Shown here piece by piece: positions 29,959 through 41,208 of a DNA stretch of 64,000 nt. A program made the translations under genes and the position numbers. Below the pieces are notes generated by a model. The model made no database searches, was not told the origin of the DNA, and saw only the letters and a list, made by a program, of their open reading frames with translations. Positions within the stretch are counted from its first letter, which is position 1. Every line of letters begins with the position of its first letter. Source of the stretch: Episyrphus balteatus (Eukaryota > Arthropoda > Insecta > Diptera > Syrphidae); NCBI RefSeq assembly GCF_945859705.1, contig NC_079136.1:96905120-96969119 (forward strand), written 5' to 3'.

Positions 29959-32900
29959 ATGAATGTAGAAGTGAAGGATTTATATGAAATTATAAACATC
30001 TACGTCATAAAAATGAACCTTATTTTAGAAAGAAAAAATTACAAAATGTCCATCCAACAACAGTTAAAAGACCTAATAAATTTGCAGGTTCTAGTTTGCA
30101 TAATGCTTTGGACAACTCTAATGACAGCAGTGGTAGCGGACCAAGCACTTCTCATCTCGCAAATCCAAACTAATTAGGGTTATACAGTCATCAATCGAGG
30201 AACAGTGGAGTTAATAAATCAAACACAAACCATTATTCATATAATAGATTCAGTAGAAATAATGACCGTAATCGAAGGGCTTGAAATAAATTTGCAAAAA
30301 TTGAAATTAGAAAACAACATTCACATATTAACAGAGATTATCAACATCAAAGCCAAAGTTAGGGCTCTAGTTTCCACCTTTCGGCAAAACAGAGGATTAG
30401 CTAATTTTATTGGAACAGGTCAAAAATGGTTATTTGGAAGCATGGATGATTACGATAGGCAAGACATTCTAGAACATTTTAAAGTTGTCGATATTAATAA
30501 TAGAAATGCTATTGAAAATCTAAATAAGCAAATAAGTATTAACAGAAACATTATGAATAACATCAATAATTTCAATGAAGTCATTAAAGAAGACAGAAAA
30601 CACATATCAGAAGTTTACAATAACGTAATAGACAGTCAAAAGAACTTAACATTAAAACTTTTAAAAACAGATCAACTTTTAAAAATTAAAATACTAGAAG
30701 ACAAAATTGAGAATATTCTTGACAACATAGCATCTGCTAAACAGGGTATTTTACATCCTAGCATATTGACAGGAGAAGAAATAGTGAGTTCTGACTTAGA
30801 TTTTTTTAAACTTAAACATTCAAAAATAGGAGCATTTAATCTAAAGGGTACAAACCTTATTTTAGCTATTAAGCTTCCGAAAAGTTACATTCAAACTCAA
30901 TTAAAAATGATTATTCCAATGCCTAACAAAGATTTTAAAGAAATTGATATGTTAACTACAGAATTCATTGAACTAAACAGAATTAAATTTAACTATGATC
31001 CCAACAATATATACATTAAAAACTTGAATAAAATGGATAATTGTTTAAATGATGGTTTTTGTAAATTTAATATTAACAACAGAACGGAAATAATAAATAT
31101 AGAAGAGAATCTTGTTGTTTGTAAAAACCTAAAAAAAGAAAATGTAAATAATGGTTGTGACGACCGAAATTTAATTTTAAGTGGAAATCTTATATATAAA
31201 AATGAGTTCATTTGGTGTGTGTGGCCGATAAACTCGCGTTTGGCTGGTCCGATTTTGGTAATTTTTTTTTTGTTTGAAAGGTATTAATGTGTAGATGGTT
31301 TGTATACAAAAAAAATAATACCTTTTCTCACATCTTTACATAGCTGTCAATTTGTACGAGTAAAAAAACACTCTCACTTAAAAAAAAAAAAAAAACTAAG
31401 CTTAATTTGTAAACAAATTTATTAGACAGGCTTTCAAAATAATTACTATCGTTTAAGGCCCTGATTTTGAATGAATTTAATCAGATTTTGTTGTGTCATG
31501 CTGTGGATATGTATTTAGGTATGTATGCAAAAAAAGAACGATTAAATTCTATTTTTTTTGCTCAAAAGAAGTTCAATTCTGAGGAGTACCTACTTTCAAC
31601 TTCGTGATGCCATTAATGATGGTAATGTTAATGATATTGGTCAGTTCACTATTTTGCTAACTTCATACACTGGCGCACACTGGGGCCTACTGTATGGGTG
31701 GCTGATGTGATATTCTTATATATAGTAAATTAAAGTTTGGTTTTGTGTACGTTCGCTAACCGGCCAAACCGGTTGTCTGATTTTCTTTAATTTTTTTTTA
31801 AATAAAAGAGGAATAAGAGTAGAAAGTTTATTACAAAAAAAATTGATGATTTTATAGGGTAAATAGGGGTAACAGTACATTGAAAAAAGAGGCTATTTGC
31901 AGTCAAAACATGTGATATACCTTCGACAAAAGATTAATTACAGATAGGCAAAATTTTGTACAGAAATTTGAATTACACCATTAGAAAGATACTAAAAAAA
32001 AAATAGGCGTCTCATACGGATTTTTTTCATAGACCCTGTACTTTTAAATATGAATTTTTGAAAAAAACAAGGAATTTTTAAAAAACTGCGAAAAATTTTA
32101 AATTAATAGGACATATGGGTTTTAGTTATGCGCATGCATGTGCAAATAATTGAATTTTTAAAATGATTTTTGACCGAATAACGGGAAAAACAAGTTTTTT
32201 TGTTCCAAAAACAAAAAAATTCTTACTTTTTTTGTAGGCATCGTAGAAATATCATTAAAACGTCATGTGAAAGGTGAAATAATAGGCTTTCACATGATCT
32301 AAAATTTATTATAGGTTGTCATCGAAAAAATTGATTTATAGCATGAGAAAATAAAGTATATGTTTTTTTTGTTTTTATTAAGAGACAATTAAATTGATTC
32401 TCTCCATTGCATCCATGTTGCTTACAATCAATTTTGAGAAATTCACATAACGCCATGCTTTTCATAGCGTAGGAACAGCTTGCCGAGCGAACCAGTTGAG
32501 CGAACCACGCTCATGCACATTATGGGGTAGCATATTTCCGCTGACTCGCACATGCTTTACGAAAAAATTTAACTATATGTAGGTACCAAAAAGAGAGATC
32601 AAAATATTTTCTAAAGTCGAGTAAAAATGGGCGTAAGAAAGGGCAGGCTAAATAGCATACACATTATTCAAATTTATAAAGAGCCGTTAAAGTGCGATAT
32701 TGATAATAGGGTGTATTTGCAAAACGCTGATTTTTTAAAGTGCCGTAACAAGCCGTATTGAAATATTTATGGAAAAAACGTTTGAAAGAGTTAATAACTT
32801 TGCATTGTGAAATTTTGTGTGGTGCAGCATTGTAGTGCATGTAGTGAGCATTTTACTTAGGCTACTTTTTGCTTAAAGTTTAAAAGTGAATATTTTTAGA

Positions 32901-33333
32901 CTCATTTTACGAACTTTTAAAGTTTTAATCCCCTTTTTTTTGTTCATTACAAAGTCGAAAATTGGAAATAAATACAAGAAATGGCGGAACGAAGTCCGCC
33001 GGGTCAGCTAGTTATATAATAAATATTAATAACTGTACCATAAATATTAGAAATATTTCAATATCAAATTTTAATATTGAATTTGTACATACATTTTCAT
33101 ATGAAGAAGACCAAAATGTAATCATAAAAGAAAAATTAAGTTTTGAAACTATGCTAAAAATATATCAAATTGAAAACCTAAATCATATAAATGAACTTAA
33201 ATACCATAAAAATAATAATTACATAATCAGTCACAATCTTTATTGTTATCATAGCCATAGTTATATTGCAGTTTTAATAATTATAATTAAAAAAAAAAGA
33301 ACAAAAAAAAAAGTGCATTTTAGTGTTCGATAA
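29959..33333 (+). pseudogene. Errantivirus-like env, split by a Helitron-like insertion
   Basis: Env-type glycoprotein gene of a gypsy/errantivirus-like element, in one frame with a single stop at 30,175-30,177. The N-terminus has a hydrophobic signal-like segment (LVCIMLWTTLMTAVVA). The conserved segment GLANFIGTGQKWLFG lies near 30,397-30,445, the position of the fusion-related block in insect F-like Env proteins. Heptad-rich Asn/Lys/Ile helices and several N-glycosylation sequons follow. Coding is interrupted at 31,211 and resumes at 33,012 in the same frame, with a C-terminal hydrophobic segment (AVLIIII) and a basic tail, stopping at 33,331-33,333. The family normally allows cell-to-cell or germline transmission; this copy is broken by a stop and a 1.8-kb insertion. 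No 3' LTR follows. Confidence 0.85.
31212..33011 (+). mobile_element. Non-autonomous Helitron-like element (about 1.8 kb)
   Basis: The right end has a perfect GGCGGA/TCCGCC hairpin (32,983-33,000) followed 11 bases later by CTAG (33,008-33,011), the classic Helitron 3' structure. The host env frame is restored by removing this stretch, which fixes the boundaries. The left end is TTGGTGTGTGTGGCCGA rather than a clear TC, so a Helentron-type variant or a one-to-few-base uncertainty is possible. No Rep/helicase coding and no TIRs. Confidence 0.75.
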
Positions 33334-33398
33334 AAACAAACTCTTTCAAAATTAATAACAATAGAAATAGAATCTTTGATAACATAAGAGCTAACAGG

Positions 33399-34097
33399 AT
33401 GGCCCAGCTCCATGTTGAATAGTGCCTAGCCGCACTCACAGAAATCATACAAAAAAACAACAGACCATCCAGCACAAGAGCGCGTATAGAGAAAGACATT
33501 AGATTTCTAGAAACATTCAAAGGCGATAAAGGAACTTTGCCTTCATTCGTAAGTTCTGTCAATAAAATCCTCAGTGACTATCAGGAGGAAGAACGAACAG
33601 CAGTTTATGAAATCATATACGATACCTTAATTCAAGGAGCAGCAAAGAATTTGATGTACTACAACCCACCAACAACATGGATCCAATGCCTGGAAAAGCT
33701 GCGAAAACATTTCCGACCAACAAGGGATGAGATGAGTATAACAAAAGACATTGGATTACTTAATGTAAGTTCAATTTATGATTTAGACACAAAATTAAAA
33801 AAGCTTGTAGAACATATCTCAGAATTTTCCACATTTTCCGAAAACGGTCTTCAAATGACCATGATTTTTATATTATTAAATATTCAGAAAGTCAAAGAAT
33901 TAGTAGTTGGCTCATTAGCATTTGCAATAATTGACGTATACGACATTTCTGATATTAGAGACATTATAAGTAAATTTGTAAATAAATTTCTAAAGTGCCA
34001 CAAAAAGAAAATTTCAACAGAACACCAAATAACAAATTCAGCAACAATAATTATGGATTGGAAGACGGTTTCGCTCGAAGTTCATTTATTAAGATAG
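33399..34097 (+). pseudogene. Gypsy gag of a second element, abutting env
   Basis: ATG at 33,399 (MAQLHVE) is stopped after 7 codons. The same frame then stays open through RFLETFKGDKGTLPSFVSSV, NLMYYNPPTTWIQCLEKLRK and DIGLLNVSSIYDLDTKL. The ending loses similarity and stops at 34,097. This is a gypsy Gag core; the second block is equivalent to the gag relic at 14,052-14,410. It begins only 66 bp after the env stop of the upstream element, with no recognisable LTR in between, so a deletion or recombination joined the two. Confidence 0.75.
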
Positions 34098-34500
34098 TTT
34101 AGCTCAAAATTGAACTCGTAGACTTAAGAAATAATATTTAATAAAAAAATAAAATACAAGTATTTTTTTTTTAACAAAAAGTGAAAAAGACGTTTTTCGA
34201 ACTATAACAATGCAGTAAGTCGACCTAAAAAAGCTCCCCGCGAGTGAATAGCCGAAATAAATTAAATACAAAAAAAGGAGTTAATCGATTGCGCGACTAA
34301 ACAACGAGGGAGTGTGGAAGTCTTACCTGAGAAGCTGCAGCAAAAGAGGAAAACTAACCTTTCACCAGCGTGGGATGTTCCGCACAATAATAGTATTGTA
34401 AGACTTAAATTAAGAAGTGAATTATTTTTTTTTTAGTAAAAAAGAAAAGTAAAGTTTATTAATTTAAGAAATTTTTCCCATTACATAATTTCAATTTTAA
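34098..34500. other. Leader-like non-coding sequence
   Basis: No gene. GAAAACTAACCTTTCACCAG.. ends in a donor-like TATTGTAAGACTT near 34,396-34,408, reminiscent of the leaders at 15.5, 24.9 and 37.2 kb. Confidence 0.3.
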
Positions 34501-34940
34501 ATCCACAAATTCAGCCAAGCTTAGAATATAACCCAACTCCTAATTGCCAAAACTTTTTTGCAAATTCTGTTGGCGGAAAAGTGGAAATTACCCAACATAC
34601 TATGATAAATCTATTCGGTATTAATACTATTCAAATAAAATTTTTTATACTTCCTACACTTAAATCCTTCAAAGGAATTTTAAGCAATGACAGTCTTAAA
34701 GATTTGATTAGAAGGTTTTATTCTAAGATACGGAGAACAACATACAATAGCATCTAATCAGGGATCCCAATTTAAAAACCAGAATTTCAAGGGTAAGCTT
34801 TTGAAAATAGAACAATTACAATTTACTGCGTACTATCATGAGAGTATAGGAACTTTATCTTATCTCAGAAGTTATGTCTCAGAAAAACACACGGACTGGA
34901 GCACTTGGTTGCCATATTATATAACTTAAGGAATTAAAAG
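34500..34940 (+). pseudogene. Gypsy protease-end and integrase-core scraps joined by deletion
   Basis: The first part reads TIQIKFFILPTLKSFKGIL and SNDSLKDLI, the end of a gypsy (mdg4-like) protease. Directly after, RYGEQHTIASNQGSQFKNQN, KLLKIEQLQFTAYYHESIG and EKHTDWSTWLPYY are integrase-core blocks (second catalytic region, then the post-Glu helix). RT and RNase H are missing, so an internal deletion of roughly 2 kb of pol is implied. Frameshifts are present. Confidence 0.75.
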
Positions 34941-35559
34941 TGCATGATCAAATAAGAAAAGTGGATGATCAAATAATTCCAAGAAAACTTAACAATAAAC
35001 ATCAATCAGATCATCAACCAAATTCCAGGAACATAAACCAATAATATGAACTCATGTTATGAGTTCATGCCATCTGCCCCAATTTCGATAACACTGGTCG
35101 GCAACGGATATAGAGCAAGAACCAAACCCTACTTTTCGAGAGGAATTTTGTCCGAATCTGAGTCCGAATCTGAAGTCCAAATTTCACTGGCACGTCACGT
35201 TTTTGAAATAATTGAATATTAATAGGTCAAAAACGCGTTTTTTTGGGAACATTTGACATCGAATTACATCACCGTAAATTTTTTTTTTGTAAAACTACTT
35301 ATGCAATCTCAAAACGCCATATCAACACGTCCTTAAGGTATTTATATTTTTTCAAAATTATTTTTTATCTCAAAGATATTGAAAAAAGAAATTTATGATA
35401 GATATCTCAAAATCTTGATTATTTTTTTCAAAGTAATGAATGGTTTTTTGAATCAAATTCCATCTTGCGTCTTCTGATTTGGACTTATAAAGAGCAACAT
35501 ATTACGGAAAATATATATTTTTGACTAAACATAAAAAAAAACTCAATTAAAAATAAGTA
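34941..35559. other. Non-coding interval
   Basis: No gene. A short palindrome ATGAACTCATGTTATGAGTTCAT (35,046-35,068) and a tandem GTCCGAATCTGA pair near 35,148-35,172 are the only structure seen. Confidence 0.4.
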
Positions 35560-35900
35560 TACAGTTTTTTCGTATGTTTCCATACTTTGCAGTGACTGCT
35601 TTTTGTTCCGTCAATTCCATTATAATCTTTGAACAACAACAACATCTTGAAGGTGCTACCACCAAGTGTTTTATGGCTAGAGTTACAGTACTGTTTCACG
35701 GATGCCAATCCGATCATCAGACTCCTTTTATTCCATTTTGTGTGTGGTGCTTGGTCTAGTAATTTTTTCATTTGATTTGAAAAACTTCTTCCGTCACACT
35801 TGAGTATTGAACCTAGACCAAGCGAGTTCAGAAGCCAGTACACTACGCACTGCGCTACCTCACCCACGTGATTAGCCTCACCCAATTGCAGGTTTTCTTA
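35560..35900 (-). mobile_element. tRNA-derived SINE, copy 1
   Basis: On the minus strand a pol III A box (GGTAGCGCAGTGCGTAG; plus-strand 35,843-35,859) and a B box (GGTCTAGGTTCAATACTC; within 35,797-35,819) are correctly ordered and spaced. A GTTGTTGTTGTT run lies downstream. An apparently open 112-codon minus-strand frame over it is incidental. The same 341-bp sequence occurs at 36,094-36,434 with no difference noticed. Confidence 0.8.
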
Positions 35901-36093
35901 GTTTATCAACATGCAAATGAATAGACTTAGCATTTTTACTAGCTCCTTGAAGTATGATTGTTGTTGTTCGGCTCTTTCATGTTTTTCTCCATAGTCTTAA
36001 GCATAGCAACAATTCGTTTGCATATACGAAAGTAGGAAAGTGATTAGAAAGATGTTAGGCGCGGGCCCTGATTATTTTTCATCATATTAAGTT

Positions 36094-36434
36094 TACAGTT
36101 TTTTCGTATGTTTCCATACTTTGCAGTGACTGCTTTTTGTTCCGTCAATTCCATTATAATCTTTGAACAACAACAACATCTTGAAGGTGCTACCACCAAG
36201 TGTTTTATGGCTAGAGTTACAGTACTGTTTCACGGATGCCAATCCGATCATCAGACTCCTTTTATTCCATTTTGTGTGTGGTGCTTGGTCTAGTAATTTT
36301 TTCATTTGATTTGAAAAACTTCTTCCGTCACACTTGAGTATTGAACCTAGACCAAGCGAGTTCAGAAGCCAGTACACTACGCACTGCGCTACCTCACCCA
36401 CGTGATTAGCCTCACCCAATTGCAGGTTTTCTTA
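36094..36434 (-). mobile_element. tRNA-derived SINE, copy 2
   Basis: Same length and orientation as copy 1, offset exactly 534 bp. It is followed immediately at 36,435-36,485 by an inverted fragment of the same SINE (complement of the AACAACATCTTGAAGGTGCT region), giving a large potential hairpin. Confidence 0.8.
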
Positions 36435-36485
36435 AAACACTTGGTGGTAGCACCTTCAAGATGTTGTTGTTGTTCAAAGATTATA
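36435..36485 (+). repeat. Inverted SINE fragment
   Basis: AAACACTTGGTGGTAGCACC to TTCAAAGATTATAA is the reverse complement of the middle of the adjacent SINE copy, including the GTTGTTGTTGTT run. Confidence 0.8.
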
Positions 36486-36499
36486 ATAAAAATAAGTAG

Positions 36500-36762
36500 T
36501 TTTTGAAGCTTTATAGCGAAAATAGTGATGAGTATAGCTTAAAAACTAGACGTGATAGAAAAAAATCTGTAAACAGTTTTGAATTCAGCACACTAAAGTC
36601 AATCAAAATCACCTTATAAAATTCTTGCTCCCGACTTTTTTTTAGTTTTTTGCCGACCAGTGTAATTATAAATGCATGTGTTGTTTGTAATATCATTTGA
36701 GATTGCTATTCATTTTTGTTAAATAAAGCAATAATAGTTTTATTAACTGGCGCCCGAGCAGG
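36500..36762 (+). repeat. LTR 3' portion with tRNA-Lys primer site
   Basis: TGGCGCCCGAGCAGG at 36,748-36,762 matches the complement of the tRNA-Lys(UUU) 3' end with one mismatch. The preceding AATAAAGCAATAATAG with a polyadenylation signal fits an LTR R/U5 end. The LTR start is not resolved. It is the only Lys-primed site seen in the window. Confidence 0.65.
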
Positions 36763-37660
36763 TCAGTGACGGTTTAAAACTCGTTCTTAAATTTTAAAAA
36801 AGTTCAAATTAATAAAACAAAAAAAGTTAAAATATGAAATTTTTGAATAAGTGTTAATAAAAAAAAAATTAACAAAGAAAATTGATATTTAAATTTAATA
36901 CAAAAAAAAAAATATATACCTAAGATTTTAGAAAAATAATCGAAAAGTGAACTTTAAAAATAAAAAAATAAATAAATAATAAAAAACTAAAAGACACATA
37001 CAGTGAAGTCTTAAAGGACTTAAAAGTTAAAACAGTTGCGGAAGGAAACACATCAAAAGGGCCCCGGATTCACCCATAATATAATTTAGGACAAAACGGA
37101 CAATTGCCGCCTCTCAACTGTGAGTTACCCTCACGTGCACCAAATGAAAGAAGCAGCTCCCAAGATGTTAATAATCTTGTAAGTTTAGATTAAGTTTAAT
37201 TAAATAAAAAAAAAAATATATTAAAAGTTACAAATGAATTAAAAAAAAAAAATGTAAAGGAAAATTTTAAAAGTGAATACTACCAAGAAAAACGAAATTG
37301 AATTATTTAAAAATATATGAAAAAAAAGAGAACAAATAATTGTAAAGAAAAAGTTTGATACATTGAATTATTTTTTTTTAATTACAAAAAATATATTAAA
37401 TTTAATTAATTGAAAAAAAAAAAAAAAAAAATATTACATTTGTGATGCTTAATTTTCAAAGGCTGAGGTAAGCTCGCCGGAATCCAAGATTCGTCCTAAA
37501 AAAAGCAATCTTAAAACTCAGTTAGAGTAAAAACACCGAATTCTTTCCAATTATTAATGTTCTTTATTCATTTAATAGACTAACTTTCTTTTACGATTAT
37601 TAAATTATTTATTTCTTTATTTATTAAACAATGTTATACCCTAACATGCTCTGATTAGAA
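36763..37660. other. A-rich retroelement leader
   Basis: No coding. A GC-richer block (37,045-37,165) ending AATCTTGTAAGTTTAG contains a strong donor-like site, followed by A-rich sequence with an A18 run near 37,413. This is probably the 5' untranslated region of the Lys-primed element, whose genes are not present downstream. Confidence 0.4.
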
Positions 37661-37664
37661 AAGC

Positions 37665-37860
37665 CCGGTCTCAGGTTGAGTGGGAATTAGCCCAGGCTCA
37701 AGATGAGAGGGAATATTCTGGTGCACACCTCCTAGCGAGGGTGAATAGAGCGCTACCTAATAACTCTCGGAGAAAGCCCAGCCACAAAGTGAGTGGAAAT
37801 TAATTAAGTCCCTAGTGCACAGCACAGCCTCCTAACGAGGGTGAAAGAGTTTTATAAAAA
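37665..37860. repeat. Diverged tandem duplication
   Basis: GAGTGGGAATTAGCCC..CTCCTAGCGAGGGTGAA is repeated as GAGTGGAAATTAATTAAG..CTCCTAACGAGGGTGAA about 95 bp later, both with a GTGCAC motif. No coding. Confidence 0.6.
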
Positions 37861-38111
37861 ACTAAATGAACTTTTGCTTCAAAAATCGGATCAATTAATT
37901 AAAATTGAACCTCTGGCACCATAACCAAGTTGCTATTCAACTTTAGTAGCGGCGGGAGAACTACTTCTGGTATTGAAGGTTGATGATTCTCGATTTTCTT
38001 TGAAAATTTCACCTCTACTTACTTATATTATTACTTAGACTAAATGTGAATTATAAGAACTAAACAATAATTTTGATACAAAAATACACATTATAATAAC
38101 TCTTAAATATA

Positions 38112-38713
38112 CAGTGGTGGCAAAATAATTAGAAACATCCTCCTATGTTTACAAAATGTTACTTTTTTATTACTATAAATACAAAATATTTAACAAATTT
38201 TTAGCAAACACAAGTGATGATATAATCCTTGTAACATTTTAAGAAAAAAAATTTAGAATTTATCCAACAAAAGAAAAATATTGCAAAAAATCTAAAATGT
38301 AGTCCAGTTTTGTGTGGAAATATAATTAGAAACACTGAGGAAAAACTACTAAGAAATATCCTGTTTTTGATTTTTAGCATTTACATTTGCCAAACTTGGT
38401 CAATTAATTAAACGTACAATTAATAAAAAGGGCTATCGCCAATTAATTTCTATTAGTTGGTTAATGTGGTTGCAGTCCTCGAAAAATGCCACATGTTCCA
38501 AAAAAATAATAAAACGTCCTTAACAATATTCCTGACACACCAACCTGTTATATTTTAGAAAAAGAAGTTGCAATAAAAAGGAGATCCTTAGTAAAACATC
38601 AAGCTCTTCAAATACCTCTGTTAAAAAATATTTCTAATATTTTTTATTCATATTATGAACATACAAACATTTTGAAAAGAAAGAGCGTGTTTCTAATTAT
38701 TTTTCCACCACTG
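38112..38713. mobile_element. Tc1-like MITE (602 bp)
   Basis: Left end CAGTGGTGGCAAAATAATTA.. and right end ..TAATTATTTTTCCACCACTG are inverted repeats of about 26 bp with few mismatches, bounded by TA on both sides (38,110-38,111 and 38,714-38,715), as for the Tc1/mariner superfamily. An internal third copy of the ATAATTAGAAACA motif is near 38,323. A short MPHVPKK-like frame near 38,488 could be a transposase scrap; the element is non-autonomous. Confidence 0.85.
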
Positions 38714-38715
38714 TA

Positions 38716-39010
38716 AGATGTTGTTGCTGTTGATGGTGTGATGATGGTTGGTATGCTTTATAGTCCGGGCGGTACGGTTTCTTGGATTTTATAGTCCGGG
38801 CGTACAGTTGCAAAAGGTAATAGTGGTAATAGGACAGGTAAATAGTATGAGCGGTATGGTTGACTGATGTGTATAGTCCGGGGCTGGGGGTTGTGGAGAG
38901 AATATGTAACGCTTCGTTACACACTGAATAAATTGAAAAAAAAAAAAAAAAATAATTGTATTGCTAAAATTGACTCTTTACTTTTCTAAGAAACCATATT
39001 AAAAAAAATG
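38716..39010. other. Non-coding, repeats of TATAGTCCGGGC
   Basis: The motif TATAGTCCGGG occurs three times (38,759, 38,791, 38,872). An A17 tract follows an AATAAATTG signal near 38,926. It may be the 3' end of an unknown retroposed transcript. Confidence 0.4.
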
Positions 39011-39991
39011 AATCCCAATAACTTAATTCGTCCACCGCTTACACCATTGATGAACAAGTTTTTGAAGTTGAAACAGGAAGCATCGTGATGGCCTGTTAAG
39101 TGCACATCTTCTTTAGAAAAAGAGAATTACTTAAAAGAATTTTTTGAAAAAGAAAATATAGAGTTGGAAGAATCAGAAATTTGTGATAATCCTGGTAAAA
39201 GATCTTTGATTCTGAATTCATTTTGGGGAAAATTCGGACAACGACAAAACAAACAACAAACTTGTATTTTGAGTGATCCTTCGGATTTATTTCTTCTTCT
39301 TACATATCCTTCTATAGAAGTGTTACATATTGTACCAATTAATGAAGAAAAATTGGTAATCACCTTTGAAATGAAAGAGGAAGCCATTGAATCTTCATCC
39401 GGAATAAATGTTTGTATTGCAGCCTATGCGACAACCCTTGCCCGCCTTAAATCATACAGCTATCTGGAAAAATTAGAGGAACGAGTACTGTACTATGACA
39501 CTGATTCTGTCATATACGTTAGCCGCGATTGAGAATTCGAGCCGCCTACTGGAGAGTTTATTGGTGACATGACCAATGAACTGGAAACTTATGGCCAGGG
39601 GAGTTTTATAACAGAATTTGTCAGCGGTGGTCCAAAAAACTATGCGTATAAACTTTATAGTACAAACGATCATTTAGAACACATAGTCTGCAAGGTAAAG
39701 GGCATTTGTCTTAATTTCCAATCATCACAAAAAATCAATTTTGACTCAATAAAAGAAGCAGTACTACATTCTTCATCATCGGACAATGAAGGTATAATTA
39801 TTAATTCTAATAATATTCGACGTACACAGGGTCACCAAGTTGTGACTGTAGCGGAGACCAAAACGTATAAGCCCAAAGCAGAAAAAGACGTTTTCTTAGC
39901 CATCACAGTTCATTGCCATATGAATTTAAAAGAGGATGCAAAAAATAATTTTGTAATTAAATTATGTTTTATCTTCTTCTTCAGACTTTGA
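39011..39991 (+). pseudogene. Polinton/Maverick-type protein-primed DNA polymerase B, C-terminal part
   Basis: One reading frame throughout, with stops only at 39,086-39,088 and 39,530-39,532 (both TGA). Motifs in order are NKFLKLKQEAS before the first stop, the polymerase motif LNSFWGKFGQRQNK, ARLKSYSYLEKL and the catalytic YYDTDSVIYV. The C-terminal domain GGPKNYAYKLY with VKGICLN follows. Spacing and motif content match protein-primed family B polymerases of Polinton/Maverick elements or related adinto-like viruses, which replicate the element's linear DNA. Exonuclease and N-terminal palm are missing. The frame stays nearly intact, so decay is moderate. It converges on a minus-strand gene tail at 40,085. 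Confidence 0.88.
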
Positions 39992-40084
39992 AAATAAAAA
40001 AAAAATAAAATAAACCACCATGTTTTTCATCGGCAAATAAAATATTTTATTACTATTTAAAAAAGGTATACAAATTGTTACGTG

Positions 40085-40258
40085 TTAGATAAGTTTTTGA
40101 ACTTCTCCTGTCATTGGATTGTATTCAATTATACGGTCATGAAGAATAAGACAATACATTGTTGTTAAATCTGGAACAGGGGTGGATGTTTTGAGTTCAA
40201 TTCTTACATCGACCTCAGTAGTCCTACTCAACGTAAAACATTGAGAGGCAAAAAGTTT
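40085..40258 (-). pseudogene. C-terminal tail of a second Polinton-type gene, convergent with polB
   Basis: The minus-strand frame ends at TAA (40,087-40,085) and reads back at least 57 codons: SRTTEVDVRIELKTSTPVPD then CLILHDRIIEYNPMTGEV, with no A/T bias in its coding and no stop. Upstream it dissolves into A/T-rich sequence. The gene's end faces the polymerase end, with AATAAA-type signals for both strands in the 90-bp gap (39,998-40,085), a layout expected for neighbouring convergent genes of one element. I cannot name the product; a capsid or accessory gene of the Polinton is the best inference. Confidence 0.5.
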
Positions 40259-40482
40259 AATTATTACATATAATTTTACAATAGATCATGAGAAGTATAC
40301 TTATGAATTATAAAATCAGAAAAATAATTAAAATAAAGTAGAAAAAAAAAAAAATACAAATACAAAAAATAAAATAAAAGAAGTGAATAAAAAATAAAAT
40401 AAAATACATAAATGCAAAGAAAAAGATTTTGTAAAAACAAAAAAATATAAAATAAAAAAAATATTTTTATATACATATACAT
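40259..40482. other. A/T-rich non-coding stretch
   Basis: Low-complexity A/T sequence with no gene. It marks where the Polinton fragment ends before the next LTR. Confidence 0.5.
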
Positions 40483-40917
40483 AAGTTTTATCCGATATCA
40501 CTTGTGCGACTCCACAATAAATTCAAACAAAATAGCGAGACCTAAAAAAACAATACAACATTGTATCGATCTACAATGTTGGATTATGGCATATACCCTT
40601 CTGGTATTTATCTTGTAATAATAAACTGCAACACCCAAGCATCCGCTGTTAGATGCTGTGTCATCATTTTTAAGTAATAATAAACTGCAACACCCAAGCA
40701 TCCGCTAAATCGACTGTTAGATGCTGTGTCATCATTTTTTTTAAATAAAAGAACATTGTACCGATCCCCAGTTGGATCATTTCAAATATCAAAATTATAA
40801 TTTAATCTTAAGTCAACCACCGAACAAGATACTTCGTATCTTAATTCAACCTCCAAGATTCAAAACTAATAAATTTATTTCTTTTTTAAAAAGTGTTTTA
40901 AAGTTTAATTTAAAATT
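40483..40917 (+). mobile_element. Solo LTR of the tRNA-Ser family (435 bp)
   Basis: AAGTTTTATCCGATATC to AATTTAAAATT, flanked by TACAT at 40,478-40,482 and 40,918-40,922. It includes the tandemly duplicated AATAATAAACTGCAACACCC block (about 40,618-40,678 and 40,679-40,735). No primer site follows, consistent with a solo LTR. Its last 87 bp are also present at 52,801-52,887 because the large duplication starts inside it. Confidence 0.8.
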
Positions 40918-41208
40918 TACATTTTTTATGCTCGCAATTTTCTCGCAATTGATCAAGCATAGTTGAATTAACTTTGATGTAAGTAGTTGAGCTAAAAGCA
41001 TCAAAAATAAATAATTGAAGAAACCTGTTGCGGGGACAATTGCAAAGCATCAGTACCTTCAAACATATAAATGAAGCAAAAATTAAACCAAATATTTCAA
41101 AACGAATAGAAAATTTACATATGATAATGATGCGCTTCAAAGTTGTCACAGCTGAAAACTAAATAAGGAAAAATTTAAAGTTCTTAATTTGATTCTAGAT
41201 CAGGAAAT

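Noticed and set aside
35547..35885. 112-codon minus-strand ORF (and its copy at 36,093)
   Set aside because: Lies over a tRNA-derived SINE with A and B boxes; the frame is incidental.
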